In this document: positions 18,028 to 26,251 of the stretch, one piece after another
How the letters are laid out: each line of letters begins with the position of its first letter
Numbering within the stretch: position 1 is the first letter of the stretch
Source: Arthrobacter sp. YN
GTDB lineage: Bacteria; Actinomycetota; Actinomycetes; Actinomycetales; Micrococcaceae
NCBI RefSeq assembly: GCF_002224285.1
Contig: NZ_CP022436.1
Location: 1,550,001 to 1,614,000, forward strand
Length of the DNA: 64,000 nucleotides
Reading direction: 5' to 3'
The notes under the pieces: model-generated
The model's input: the letters and a program-made list of their open reading frames with translations, nothing else
Told to the model about the DNA's origin: nothing
The model's database searches: none
Program-made: the position numbers and the translations under genes

Positions 18028-20723
18028 TGCTTTGACGTGAACGGGAACGGGACACGTCTGAGGCCCTGCCCGTAGACCTGCCAGAGTTCGCCGGCGAACA
18101 GCTTCCCGAAGGTCACCAAGCCTGCGGCCGGGGCCGGTCCTTCGGCCCGGAACGTGGTGAGTTGCCTGGCGAAGTCGAGAGGCCGGATGTAGAGGATGCC
18201 GGCGCCAACGACGCCTGCTTGGGCAGCGCCGCTTGCAGCAGGCTGTTCGGTATCCGGCGGCACAACATCCGGCGGCACATGGCCACGGAGGATGGTGGCG
18301 TACAGGGTGGTGGTGTCCGCCCAGAGGTCGGAACCAGCCTCGTTATGGATCAGTTTGTGCCCGGTGAAAGTGAACGGCGTGCCGCCCGGGTCCCGCAGCC
18401 ACAACCGGTAGAGCATGCGCCTGGCTGGTGCGCCGTCGTCGGACGCGTCCTGCACAAACAGATTGAACCAGCCCCGCTCTACCGGCATCCGGCCACCAAA
18501 GTAGTCCGCCAGGACGTAGCCCTCAGCTTTAGCCGGGTGGTTCGGATCGGTCGCGAACGCCTCCATGTCCTGGGCGATAATGGTCAGCTCGAACATGATC
18601 TTCCGGCTGCGGTCCCGGCCCAGGCTCCGCCCCTTTTCCGGATCGGTGATGCCGGGACTGAACCAACCGTGCATCTGCTCGGTGAACCGCACGGACGTGG
18701 TCTCCTGATCAGGAGCGTCGGGAGCGCCAGGCCTGCCGAGCCCGCGGCTGCGCACCTGAGGCATCTCAGACACTGCGCTCGCAGGCTGTTCCTCTGGTGC
18801 CGCCTTGCCCTTGGTAGCGTCCGGCGCCAACGCGCGCGGAGCGGATGCACCGACATCGACGACGGCGCCGGCTGCCTCCCGCTCAACGGCCACCTTTTCA
18901 CTGGGCCCGCCGGAGCCCTCCGCATCTTCCGGACGGATACCCCGGTGACGCGCCTTGTCCGCGTTCTCGATGATGTGGGCGCAGGTACGTTCTGCGAACG
19001 CCGCGATGGTCAGGGATGGGTTGGCGCCCACCGGACCAGGCATCGCGGCTCCATCAACCACGAATAATCCCGGGTATCCGAACACCTCGCCATACGAATC
19101 GCAGACTGCTTCCCCCGGATGACGGCCGGAGGGGGCTCCTCCAATGGGGTGAACCGTAATGACGCGCTTGGCCCACCACAGGGGGTTGTCAATGAAGTCC
19201 CCGTCCAGGTCCTTGGAAATCGCCTCCATGGTTTCGCGGACGCGGCCGAAGTACTCCTTGGACGTCGCCATGGTCCAGGCGATGGCCAGCCTCCCGTCGC
19301 GAAGGGTCATGACGCCGTCGGGAATGTCCCTTCCCATTCCCAGCAGGGGCACCGAACTGGACGACAATCGGCCGTCGCCCAATGCTGCGGCGAGGTCGGC
19401 GGATACGTTGGAACGGCCGGCGTCGAACAGCCTGTCCTTGAGCAGCTGCCCGGCCACTTTCACGGTCCGCTTCATGGTGGTGCGCAGCTGGGCTGTTTCC
19501 ATGAGCCAGTTCATGAAAGCCGGATACCCGGCATCCTCCACGTAGTAGCCGCGACCATCGCCGTCGTCGTCGTTCGAATCCGGGACCCTGATGGCTGTGG
19601 TGATCACGGGGCCGCGACTGCCGGTCAACGTGCGGACACCCGGGCGTGAGCCGTTGGCCGGGGGAGTCTTGGCGCCCATGATGAACGTCAAAAGGTCGCC
19701 GTTGCCGCTGAAACGGGTGCCCAGGGCGTCGCTGAGCGCCGGAAGTGAGCCACGGTTGCGGAGCAGGAGGAAGTTGGTGCCGAACGTGCCGGCACCCAGG
19801 ATGAGCCGGCGGCAATGGATGATGCGCTCTGTCAGAAGTTCGGCGTGGCGATCCGGGTGGTGCACCACGTAGCGGACTTCATAGCCACCGCCCTGCGTCC
19901 CAGAGTCCAGGGGCCGGATACCGCGGACGTCGTGGAACGTTCGGACGTCGGCACCCCTGAAGGCCGCTGCTGAGACGTAGTTGTGGTCCAGCGTGTTCTT
20001 GGCGCCGGCGTTGCATCCGATGTCGCATTCACCGCTGAGCGTGCAGGTGGTCCGCACCGTGGCGGGACCGTGGATGCTGCCGTAGCCGGGCAGGGGCAAA
20101 GCGTGATTGGTCAGCGGCTCCGTGTCAGGCGCCGCTGAGAACGTGACCGCAATGGGGGGTCGGGTGATGGACAGTCCCAGATTCGCGGCGGACTTCTCCA
20201 TGGCAAGGGTCTTCGCGGTGTCCTTGTAGGGGTACGGGACAGGCTGCAGCATGGCTTCGGCGGCATCGTAATAAGGATCAAGGTCAGCCCGGGTGAAGGG
20301 CCAGTTCTCGTAACCACCGCCGGGGATGGGGGACTCGTTCACGAACCACTTTTCGTCCTTGCGCAGGAGGACATTGGCATAGATGAGTGAGCCGCCGCCC
20401 AACCCGCTGGACACCAGTCCCTCCGTGCCGCGGAACGTCCAGGCATCAAAGAGTCCGTACAAGCCGCGGTCCGGATCCCAGAAGTTGCGGCCCATCTCCG
20501 ACGGCGAGCGCGCGAAGCTGCCCGGCGGGTACGGTTTGCCCCGCTCCATGAGCACAACGGACTGTCCGGCCTCGGCCAGTCGAAGCGCCGCAACGGAACC
20601 TCCAAAGCCGGAGCCCACCACCACGGCGTCGACTTTTTCGATGCCACTGCCACGGTGGCGTGGCGGATCAGACGCGGGCTCAGACCCCGCATCCCCACTG
20701 TTCCCGGTCCCCAGACGACCCAT
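18024..20723 (-). CDS. GMC oxidoreductase, cholesterol-oxidase-like, with C-terminal extension
   Basis: 899 residues from the ATG at 20723, with GAGGA 6 bases before it. FAD binding: VDAVVVGSGFGGSVAALRLAEAG at about 28-50, then GLGGGSLIYANVLLR. The GMC C-terminal signature is at about 535-600: TVHPIGGAPSGRHPGEAV, VFGYPGLFVVDGAAMP and GANPSLTIAAFAER. Known cholesterol oxidases of this class end near here. This protein adds about 300 residues: a low-complexity Ala/Glu linker, then a compact domain (FTEQMHGWFSPGI to GQGLRRVPFPF) that also occurs in long bacterial members. It is the first gene of a coupled seven-gene operon. The reaction is probably oxidation of a hydroxyl on a hydrophobic substrate; the sterol itself is not proven. 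Confidence 0.85.
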   Translation of the reverse strand: MGRLGTGNSGDAGSEPASDPPRHRGSGIEKVDAVVVGSGFGGSVAALRLAEAGQSVVLMERGKPYPPGSFARSPSEMGRNFWDPDRGLYGLFDAWTFRGTEGLVSSGLGGGSLIYANVLLRKDEKWFVNESPIPGGGYENWPFTRADLDPYYDAAEAMLQPVPYPYKDTAKTLAMEKSAANLGLSITRPPIAVTFSAAPDTEPLTNHALPLPGYGSIHGPATVRTTCTLSGECDIGCNAGAKNTLDHNYVSAAAFRGADVRTFHDVRGIRPLDSGTQGGGYEVRYVVHHPDRHAELLTERIIHCRRLILGAGTFGTNFLLLRNRGSLPALSDALGTRFSGNGDLLTFIMGAKTPPANGSRPGVRTLTGSRGPVITTAIRVPDSNDDDGDGRGYYVEDAGYPAFMNWLMETAQLRTTMKRTVKVAGQLLKDRLFDAGRSNVSADLAAALGDGRLSSSSVPLLGMGRDIPDGVMTLRDGRLAIAWTMATSKEYFGRVRETMEAISKDLDGDFIDNPLWWAKRVITVHPIGGAPSGRHPGEAVCDSYGEVFGYPGLFVVDGAAMPGPVGANPSLTIAAFAERTCAHIIENADKARHRGIRPEDAEGSGGPSEKVAVEREAAGAVVDVGASAPRALAPDATKGKAAPEEQPASAVSEMPQVRSRGLGRPGAPDAPDQETTSVRFTEQMHGWFSPGITDPEKGRSLGRDRSRKIMFELTIIAQDMEAFATDPNHPAKAEGYVLADYFGGRMPVERGWFNLFVQDASDDGAPARRMLYRLWLRDPGGTPFTFTGHKLIHNEAGSDLWADTTTLYATILRGHVPPDVVPPDTEQPAASGAAQAGVVGAGILYIRPLDFARQLTTFRAEGPAPAAGLVTFGKLFAGELWQVYGQGLRRVPFPFTSKQ

Positions 20724-20871
20724 GGCCGTTCCTCTCAGAGGAGAGCTGACTACATAGCTGCAGCTGACGGCGCCGGGTGTGGCCGGGCGATGCCTCCGCG
20801 GACTATGGGGCTTATGTTCCCACCGGGCAGGGGATCTGTAAATGAGGTGGAGTACTTGGGTTCAGAGTGCG

Positions 20872-21303
20872 CTAAACAATGCGGGTGTAGATCATGTCGA
20901 AGTCGTGCTCCAGCGGCCCGCCCGGGTAGGTGCCGCGCTCCAGGCGGGCGGTGATGGTGTTGCTGTCTTCGGTGAAGCGGCCAACGAAGCGCTGGGGCCA
21001 GTCCGGGCCGTCCCGGAAGAGAATCCATACGTTGTCCTTGAGCGTCATGTCGTAGATCCTTGCGACCCCGCGGGAATCGAAATAGTGCTGCTGGAAGGCT
21101 CCGTCCGAGCCCGTGGCACCAATGACGCTGACCGCATTGGGGTACTCCGGCCGCTGGACCGTGGATCGTTGGATGAGGAAGCCTCCACCCTCCAGCCATT
21201 CGAAAGTCGTCCGGCCGGAGACCTCCTGGCCAGGGACAGACGTTTCCCACGCGCCGACGAGGATGTTCAGTTGCTCCAACGTGGGTTTCGGATCCCGTGC
21301 CAT
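20872..21303 (-). CDS. DUF1579-like small protein
   Basis: 143 residues from the ATG at 21303; AAAAGAGG lies just upstream. It starts MARDPKPTLEQLNILVGAW and continues as a lipocalin-like series of strands (TTFEWLEGGGFLIQRS, FQQHYFDSRGVARIYDM, NTITARLERGTYPGG). This pattern is typical of small DUF1579/THAP4-like beta-barrel proteins whose ligands are largely unknown. The open frame runs far upstream (to 22056), but that part is antisense to the next gene and has no homology. It lies upstream of the GMC operon on the same strand with a 148-base gap, which I take as the operon promoter region. Confidence 0.72.
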   Translation of the reverse strand: MARDPKPTLEQLNILVGAWETSVPGQEVSGRTTFEWLEGGGFLIQRSTVQRPEYPNAVSVIGATGSDGAFQQHYFDSRGVARIYDMTLKDNVWILFRDGPDWPQRFVGRFTEDSNTITARLERGTYPGGPLEHDFDMIYTRIV

Positions 21304-21483
21304 GGCTGCCTCTTTTCGCGTCGTCGCGCTGGTGCACAGGTTCAGCGTAGGACTCGTCCGTTCCGCCGTACAGATGCGCCGCCGGATGCGCCGCATAGAC
21401 CGCCCGAATGCCATGCAGGTGGTGCTGTGATGGCCGGGCCGGCCCCTCTGGCCGCACCGGGCGTGCGGTGGCAGGATGGGCGC

Positions 21484-22080
21484 ATGAGCCGTGTCACGTG
21501 TGATTTGACTGTTTCCCTTGACGGATTTGTTGCCGGGCCCAACCAGTCCCTGGACAAGCCGCTGGGGGAGCGCGGCGAGAGCCTGCACCGTTGGCAGTTC
21601 GAGGAGCGGGAGGCCAGCGCAGCTGAGATCGCGGGCATCCTCGAAGCTGGTGCTTACATCATGGGCCGGAACATGTTCGCCGGTCCCGGATCGGGCCCGT
21701 GGGATCAGGAATGGCGCGGCTGGTGGGGTGAGGAACCGCCGTATCATGCACCTGTTTTCGTCCTGACCCATCACCAGCGCGAGCCGCTGGCGATGGAAGG
21801 TGGCACCACTTTTCACTTCGTCACTGACGGCATCGAATCGGCCTTGGCCCAGGCCCGGGAAGCCGCCGGGGACAGGGATGTGGCGATTGCGGGGGGAGCG
21901 CAAACCGCTCGTCAGTATCTCTCCGCAGGACTCATGGACGAACTGCGGCTTCACATCTCGCCGGTGATCCTGGGTGATGGCGAACGGCTGCTCGACGGCG
22001 TTGGGGACGTGACGCTTGAACCGATCGAAGCGCGCGGGACCGGACTCGTCACCCACGTGCGGTATCGGGTGCAGCGCTGA
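21484..22080 (+). CDS. Dihydrofolate reductase family protein (RibD C-terminal fold)
   Basis: 198 residues from the ATG at 21484. It has the family pattern: MSRVTCDLTVSLDGFVAGPN at the N-terminus, a phosphate-binding YIMGRNMFAG, APVFVLTHHQREPL, VAIAGGAQTARQYLSAGL and ELRLHISPVILGDGERL. These are the motifs of the bacterial YwjB/YyaP-like branch of the DHFR/RibD superfamily, which binds NADPH; substrates are mostly unknown, so no dihydrofolate reductase activity should be assumed. Single gene, no signal peptide. Confidence 0.88.
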   Translation: MSRVTCDLTVSLDGFVAGPNQSLDKPLGERGESLHRWQFEEREASAAEIAGILEAGAYIMGRNMFAGPGSGPWDQEWRGWWGEEPPYHAPVFVLTHHQREPLAMEGGTTFHFVTDGIESALAQAREAAGDRDVAIAGGAQTARQYLSAGLMDELRLHISPVILGDGERLLDGVGDVTLEPIEARGTGLVTHVRYRVQR

Positions 22081-22104
22081 TCCGGGTCCGGCGCCATCGG
22101 GGTA

Positions 22105-22536
22105 TCAGTGCTGGCGGGTGACCCTGTGCGTCTCACGGAACTCCGCGGGTACCGTGATGGCGCCCTTCGGGACGGCGACGGTAATGCCCTTCTTCGTCAC
22201 ACTGGTGACGTTCTGACCCCATTGCTTCGCGTACTCGACGATGGGTCGCGCCGCAGCCCTGTTGCGGACGATGGAGACGAGCACGATCGTGAGGAACCCG
22301 AGGGTCAGCAGCCCAGGCACCATGATGGCGACCACCGGGCTGATGAGGCCGTTCAGGAACAGGGCCGGACCGAGGAACCACAGCGCAACCGAGGAGAACA
22401 TGAACGCGAGAACCAATTTCTCGGAGCGTGCGTGGACGGCCTGCGCGCGTGCCAGCTCATCCGGGTAGCGTTCCTTGACTATGCGTGTGACATCGGCGCT
22501 GAGCGCATCAGCGACGTCCTTGCTCCGGGCGGTCAT
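22105..22536 (-). CDS. Hypothetical two-helix membrane protein
   Basis: 143 residues from the ATG at 22536. The N-terminal 40 residues are soluble and charged (DVTRIVKERYPDELARAQAV). Two helices follow at about 42-62 (LVLAFMFSSVALWFLGPALFL) and 66-90 (VVAIMVPGLLTLGFLTIVLVSIV), then a soluble tail with KKGITVAVPKGAITVPAEF. I recognise no family and assign no function. Convergent with the DHFR-family gene, with only 24 bases between the stops. Confidence 0.6.
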   Translation of the reverse strand: MTARSKDVADALSADVTRIVKERYPDELARAQAVHARSEKLVLAFMFSSVALWFLGPALFLNGLISPVVAIMVPGLLTLGFLTIVLVSIVRNRAAARPIVEYAKQWGQNVTSVTKKGITVAVPKGAITVPAEFRETHRVTRQH

Positions 22537-22766
22537 GGCTCTCCAATGCGCGAATACACAGTCCGGCCACCGCGGTAGTGAACCCTGCAGCCGAAAACGG
22601 TGGTTTGTTGAGTTCCTGCCAAGTACCAGTTCGCTTGACCTTCCCTAAAATACCTGTCTTTCGCCACGACGCGTGAACGGCGGCCACCTACGCTCCGCCG
22701 GCTTCCTGCGCCGTAGGAGTCTGGTGGATTGATAACAATGTCCGTCATCCGCTGTACACTCGAGTA

Positions 22767-22782
22767 TCGAACATATATTCGA
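22767..22782. promoter_or_regulatory. LexA box in front of umuD
   Basis: TCGAACATATATTCGA matches the Gram-positive SOS box CGAAC-N4-GTTCG at all but one position and lies 13 bases before the umuD GTG. The reverse complement is identical to the core of the box in front of umuC at 31.9 kb, so both polymerase-V-type genes are probably repressed by LexA. Confidence 0.8.
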
Positions 22783-22795
22783 ATAAAGGTGTGTT

Positions 22796-23227
22796 GTGGG
22801 CGTGATAGTCGGCCCCCGCGTGATAGATGCGGGCTTTTCCCTGATGTCGGTTTTGCTGGCACCTCTCCCGGTGGCGGCCGGGTATCCGTCGCCGGCGCAG
22901 GACTATTTTGATGGCCGGATCGATCTCAACGAGCACCTTATCAAGGACGTCACCAGCACTTTTGTGGTCAGGGTGACGGGGCAGTCCATGGAAGGTGCCG
23001 GGATCAGTGATGGTGACGAGCTGATCGTCAACCGTGCGCTGGAGCCCAGGGATGGGTCCGTCGTCGTGGCTGTCCTCGATGGTGAACTGACCATCAAAAG
23101 GCTCCGCGTCACGCCTTCGGGAGTGATCCTCCAAGCAGACAATCCCAAGTATCCGGACATCCGCGTGCCGGCCCTTTCCGAACTCACCATCTGGGGAGTT
23201 GCCACCACGTGCCTGCACCACATCTGA
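22796..23227 (+). CDS. umuD: UmuD-like mutagenesis protein
   Basis: 143 residues from a GTG at 22796 just behind a LexA box. The self-cleavage site is AAGYPSPAQDYF at about 27-38, the catalytic serine is in VTGQSMEGAGI at about 62 and the lysine in GELTIKRLRV at about 100, all as in UmuD/LexA S24 peptidases. After RecA-stimulated self-cleavage such proteins join UmuC in translesion synthesis. umuC is not next to it but 8.7 kb away at 31964, with an arsenic cluster in between. The short N-terminal leader before the cleavage site is normal. Confidence 0.93.
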   Translation: MGVIVGPRVIDAGFSLMSVLLAPLPVAAGYPSPAQDYFDGRIDLNEHLIKDVTSTFVVRVTGQSMEGAGISDGDELIVNRALEPRDGSVVVAVLDGELTIKRLRVTPSGVILQADNPKYPDIRVPALSELTIWGVATTCLHHI

Positions 23228-23640
23228 GTCCGGCCCATACGCAAGGTCCCATTCCCAGCGGGCTGTGGGAACGGATGGGCGCTGAGTTCGGCCTGCCAAG
23301 CCTGGAAAGGGTCCGGAGCCGGCTTGCGCAGATATATGAGGATCCGGAACCGGTGATGCAACAAGTGGTGCGGGTGTTTTCCGCGGATGGCACGTACTGC
23401 CCGGGCTTCCAGTTCCGGGAAGACCTGTCCTTTCACCCCGCGGTGATGGGGTTGTTTGTCCGGGCCATGGCCCTGAGGATTCCGCATAACTACTTTGCCG
23501 CGTGGATGGTCACCGGTTGCCCGGCGCTTCGCGGCGCCAGGCCGGTGGACCTGTTGGATCGGCTGGGGTCCGCAGTTCTCATCGCTGCCTTGGAGCGCTC
23601 TTTCGAGCCCGGCGCAGGAGGTGGGCGCCGTTCAGCGTGA
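23209..23640 (+). CDS. Hypothetical protein, possibly antitoxin C-domain-like
   Basis: 143 residues if the GTG at 23209 is used; it overlaps umuD by 19 bases and would be translationally coupled. An in-frame ATG at 23275 gives 121 residues. It is soluble. Its C-terminal part, NYFAAWMVTGCPALRGARPVDLLDRLG, recalls the toxin-binding segment of Xre/MbcA/ParS (DUF2384) antitoxins, in which a short helical pair is followed by G-R-P-x-D-L-L. No RES-type toxin is seen next to it, so this is weak. By position it should be SOS-induced with umuD. Confidence 0.55.
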   Translation: MPAPHLSPAHTQGPIPSGLWERMGAEFGLPSLERVRSRLAQIYEDPEPVMQQVVRVFSADGTYCPGFQFREDLSFHPAVMGLFVRAMALRIPHNYFAAWMVTGCPALRGARPVDLLDRLGSAVLIAALERSFEPGAGGGRRSA

Positions 23641-23716
23641 TGGGCGCTTCCGGGTCCATCAACCGGTCAAGTGCTGGGGACCGGTTTCGGGGCGCTTGGG
23701 ATGGCGCCTTTACGGG

Positions 23717-24133
23717 TTAGGTTGTCGTGAGGTCGCTGTAGAGGGTTTGGACGCGGGTTTTGATGTCGTCGCGGACCAGGCGCATGCGATCCATGCCTTC
23801 GATGCCACGTTCTGAGGGTTCGTCGGTTTCCCAGATTTCGAAGCGTTTCCCGGTCGGTGGGTCGAGTTTGGCTTCGGTTCCGAGAACGATGACGGCGTCC
23901 ACGGTGTTGAGGACTTCGTCGGTGACCGGTTTGGGATACTCGCCGGTGACGTCGATGCCCAGTTCGGCCAGGGATTCCACGGACTGGGCGTTCAAAGCCG
24001 CGCCGGGCTTTGTTCCGGCTGAGTAGACGGCGACGTCATCCCCGGCCAGTTCTCGCATGAGAGCTGCGGCGAGCTGGGATTTGCCGCCGTTCTTGCTGCA
24101 GACGAACAGGACGGCGGGATGTTCTGAGGTCAT
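23717..24133 (-). CDS. arsC: ArsC-type low-molecular-weight phosphatase, mycothiol-dependent class
   Basis: 138 residues from the ATG at 24133, which overlaps the stop of the gene before (TAATG). The P-loop reads LFVCSKNGGKSQLAAAL: cysteine followed by five residues and lysine, where the phosphatase family has arginine. A C-x-x-N-G-G-K loop is known from actinobacterial arsenate reductases that use mycothiol and mycoredoxin. The general-acid region is LGTEAKLDPP. The enzyme would reduce arsenate to arsenite through a mycothiol adduct. It is the last gene of the minus-strand ars operon. Confidence 0.83.
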   Translation of the reverse strand: MTSEHPAVLFVCSKNGGKSQLAAALMRELAGDDVAVYSAGTKPGAALNAQSVESLAELGIDVTGEYPKPVTDEVLNTVDAVIVLGTEAKLDPPTGKRFEIWETDEPSERGIEGMDRMRLVRDDIKTRVQTLYSDLTTT

Positions 24134-24789
24134 TAGAGTGCGGCTTCTTTCGTCAGGGAGGCGACCAGGTTCTTAACACGGTCGTGGATTTCATCGCGGA
24201 TGGTCCGGACGGTGTCGAGGGGCTGGTCAGCGGGGTCGGTGAGTTCCCAGTCTTCGTAGCGTTTGCCGGGGTAGATCGGGCAGGAGTCGCCGCAGCCCAT
24301 GGTGATGACCACGTCGGAGGCTCGGACGACGTCGTCGGTGAGCGGTTTGGGGTATTCCTTGCCCAGATCCAAGCCCATCTCGTTCATAACTGTCACCACG
24401 TTGGCGTCGAGTTCTGATGCGGGCAGGGACCCGGCGGAGCGGACGCGGATTTTGCCTTTGGCTTCGACCGTGAGCAGGGCCGCGGCCATTTGGGAGCGGC
24501 CGGCGTTCTGTACGCAGACGAACAACACCTCCGGGATCTCCGAGGCGAGGGAGCCCTTTGACTTGGCCAGGGCGTGGAGCCTGTCGTTGGCGAAGTGCTC
24601 GGTGGTCGCGGGCAGGTAGGCGCTGACCTTCGCGGTTCGGGCCAGTGCGGTGTAGGACTCGAAGACGTAGCGCTCGACGGTTTCTGCGGCGAAGATCCCT
24701 GCGTAACGTCCGGCGAGCCGGTCACTGATGCGGTGGAGTACTTCGGTGTTGTCCTGCAGGCCCAGCGTGGTTTCCTGGTGGTCGGTCAT
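24133..24789 (-). CDS. arsC: Arsenate reductase with N-terminal helical domain
   Basis: 218 residues; the ATG at 24789 gives the sensible start MTDHQETTLGLQ, although the frame is open to 24999. Residues about 14-75 form a helical bundle (HRISDRLAGRYAGIFAAETVE) found in front of many actinobacterial ArsC proteins. Then comes a phosphatase-like domain with P-loop [17 protein letters not shown] and the acid loop [18 protein letters not shown], whose cysteine fits the redox relay of thioredoxin-coupled ArsC. It reduces arsenate to arsenite. It lies between arsO-like and the other arsC in one operon; a thioredoxin reductase gene in the same operon could support turnover. Confidence 0.9.
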   Translation of the reverse strand: MTDHQETTLGLQDNTEVLHRISDRLAGRYAGIFAAETVERYVFESYTALARTAKVSAYLPATTEHFANDRLHALAKSKGSLASEIPEVLFVCVQNAGRSQMAAALLTVEAKGKIRVRSAGSLPASELDANVVTVMNEMGLDLGKEYPKPLTDDVVRASDVVITMGCGDSCPIYPGKRYEDWELTDPADQPLDTVRTIRDEIHDRVKNLVASLTKEAAL

Positions 24790-24823
24790 GACAGTGCTCC
24801 AATGGGGGGTTTGGTGACTGGCT

Positions 24824-26209
24824 TTAGTTGGTGGTGCCGGATCGGCCGTGTGCGAGCCCGGTCGGGAAGCCGACGAATGCCGGTTCTGGCGTGGAGCAGC
24901 AGCCTGACTCGGGCTCCTGCGACGCGGTGGTGACAGGGGCGGGAACGTCGCAGCTGGTACCGGCGTCCGCGGAGCAGACCCCCGTTTCGGGCAGTTCAAG
25001 GTGGACGGTGTCCGCTGATTCCTGGTCGCCGGCGAGGGCTGCGGCGACGGAACGGACTTGCTCGTAGCCGGTGGCGAGGAGGAAGGTCGGTGCCCGGCCG
25101 TAGGACTTCATCCCGACGATGTAGAAGTCTTTTTCGGGGTGGGCCAGAACCTTCGCGCCGTGCGCCGGGACCGTGCCGCAGGAGTGGAATTCAGGGTCGA
25201 TCAGCGGGCCGAGCTCGGTGGGGGATTCAACGGCGGGGTCCAGGTCCAGGCGTAGTTCCCGCAGGATCTCCAGGTCCGGGCGGAAGCCGGTGCAGGGGAC
25301 GATGACGTCGGCGTCGATGGTGCGTCCATCGACGGCTTCGACGCTCACGTGCGAGTCGAGGTTTTTCAGGGCTGCGATGCCGAACCCGGTGTGCAGTTCG
25401 ATGGTGCCGGCTTCGACCAGGCGGCGGAGGCGGGAGCCGAGCTGGCCGCGTGCAGGGAGCCCGTCGGCGTCACCGCCGCCGTAGACCTTCTCGGCGGAGT
25501 TGCCGCGGACGGCCCACAGGATGCGGGTATCGGGTTCGTCCTTGGCGAGGTCTGCGAGGTTGATCAGGGTGTTCGCTGCCGAGTGGCCGGCCCCGACGAC
25601 GAGGGCGCGGCGGCCGGCGAAAGCGGCGCGGTCGCGGCCAATAACGTCGGGCAGGGGCGAGGAGATCCGGTCAGCTGCCGTGCTCTCGCCGATGGCGGGC
25701 AGGCCGGAGGTGCCGAGCGGGTTGCGGGTGGACCAGGTGCCGGAGGCGTCGATGACGGCAGCGACGGTGTGGTCCCGTGTTTCTCCGCCGTCGTGCTCAA
25801 CCCGGACAACGAAGGGGGTGGTGTCACGGTCCCGGACGTGGGTTTTGTCCATGCCCTGCCGGGTCACGGCGATCACACGGGAGCCAGTCTGGAGCCGGGA
25901 AGCGATCTGGGGTGTACCCGCCAACGGGGTGAGGTAGTTGTCGATGAGTTCGCCGCCGTAGGGCAGTGCGGTGGGGCGGGGTGATTCCCAGCTGGTGGGT
26001 TCGAGCAGGCGGACGGCGGCGTCGTCGAGGTTGAACCGCCAGGGGGAAAACAGCCGGATGTGCCGCCATTGTTCGATGGCGGCACCGGCGGTGGAGCCGG
26101 CTTCGAAGATGACCGGTTCGAGTCCGCGTTCGAGCAGGTGGGCCGCGGTGGCGAGTCCTACCGGGCCTGCGCCGATCACTGCTATGGGAAGGTTCGTCTC
26201 TGAATCCAT
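24824..26209 (-). CDS. ArsO-like flavin monooxygenase/oxidoreductase
   Basis: 461 residues from the ATG at 26209, with AGAGGA 5 bases upstream; a second ATG six codons earlier has no site. FAD fold: IAVIGAGPVGLATAAHLLE. Second fold: RRALVVGAGHSAANTLINL. Segments EQWRHIRLFSPW, IDASGTW and IVPCTGFRPD are typical of class B flavin monooxygenase-like proteins carried in ars operons and called ArsO. The C-terminus ends in a cysteine-rich tail (GVCSADAGTSC, then ESGCCSTPE) that could bind arsenite or another metalloid. Its exact chemistry is not established. Confidence 0.8.
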   Translation of the reverse strand: MDSETNLPIAVIGAGPVGLATAAHLLERGLEPVIFEAGSTAGAAIEQWRHIRLFSPWRFNLDDAAVRLLEPTSWESPRPTALPYGGELIDNYLTPLAGTPQIASRLQTGSRVIAVTRQGMDKTHVRDRDTTPFVVRVEHDGGETRDHTVAAVIDASGTWSTRNPLGTSGLPAIGESTAADRISSPLPDVIGRDRAAFAGRRALVVGAGHSAANTLINLADLAKDEPDTRILWAVRGNSAEKVYGGGDADGLPARGQLGSRLRRLVEAGTIELHTGFGIAALKNLDSHVSVEAVDGRTIDADVIVPCTGFRPDLEILRELRLDLDPAVESPTELGPLIDPEFHSCGTVPAHGAKVLAHPEKDFYIVGMKSYGRAPTFLLATGYEQVRSVAAALAGDQESADTVHLELPETGVCSADAGTSCDVPAPVTTASQEPESGCCSTPEPAFVGFPTGLAHGRSGTTN

Positions 26210-26251
26210 GCTGTCCTCTTGTTTCATCCGTTAGTGAGGCGTTTCGAGTGG

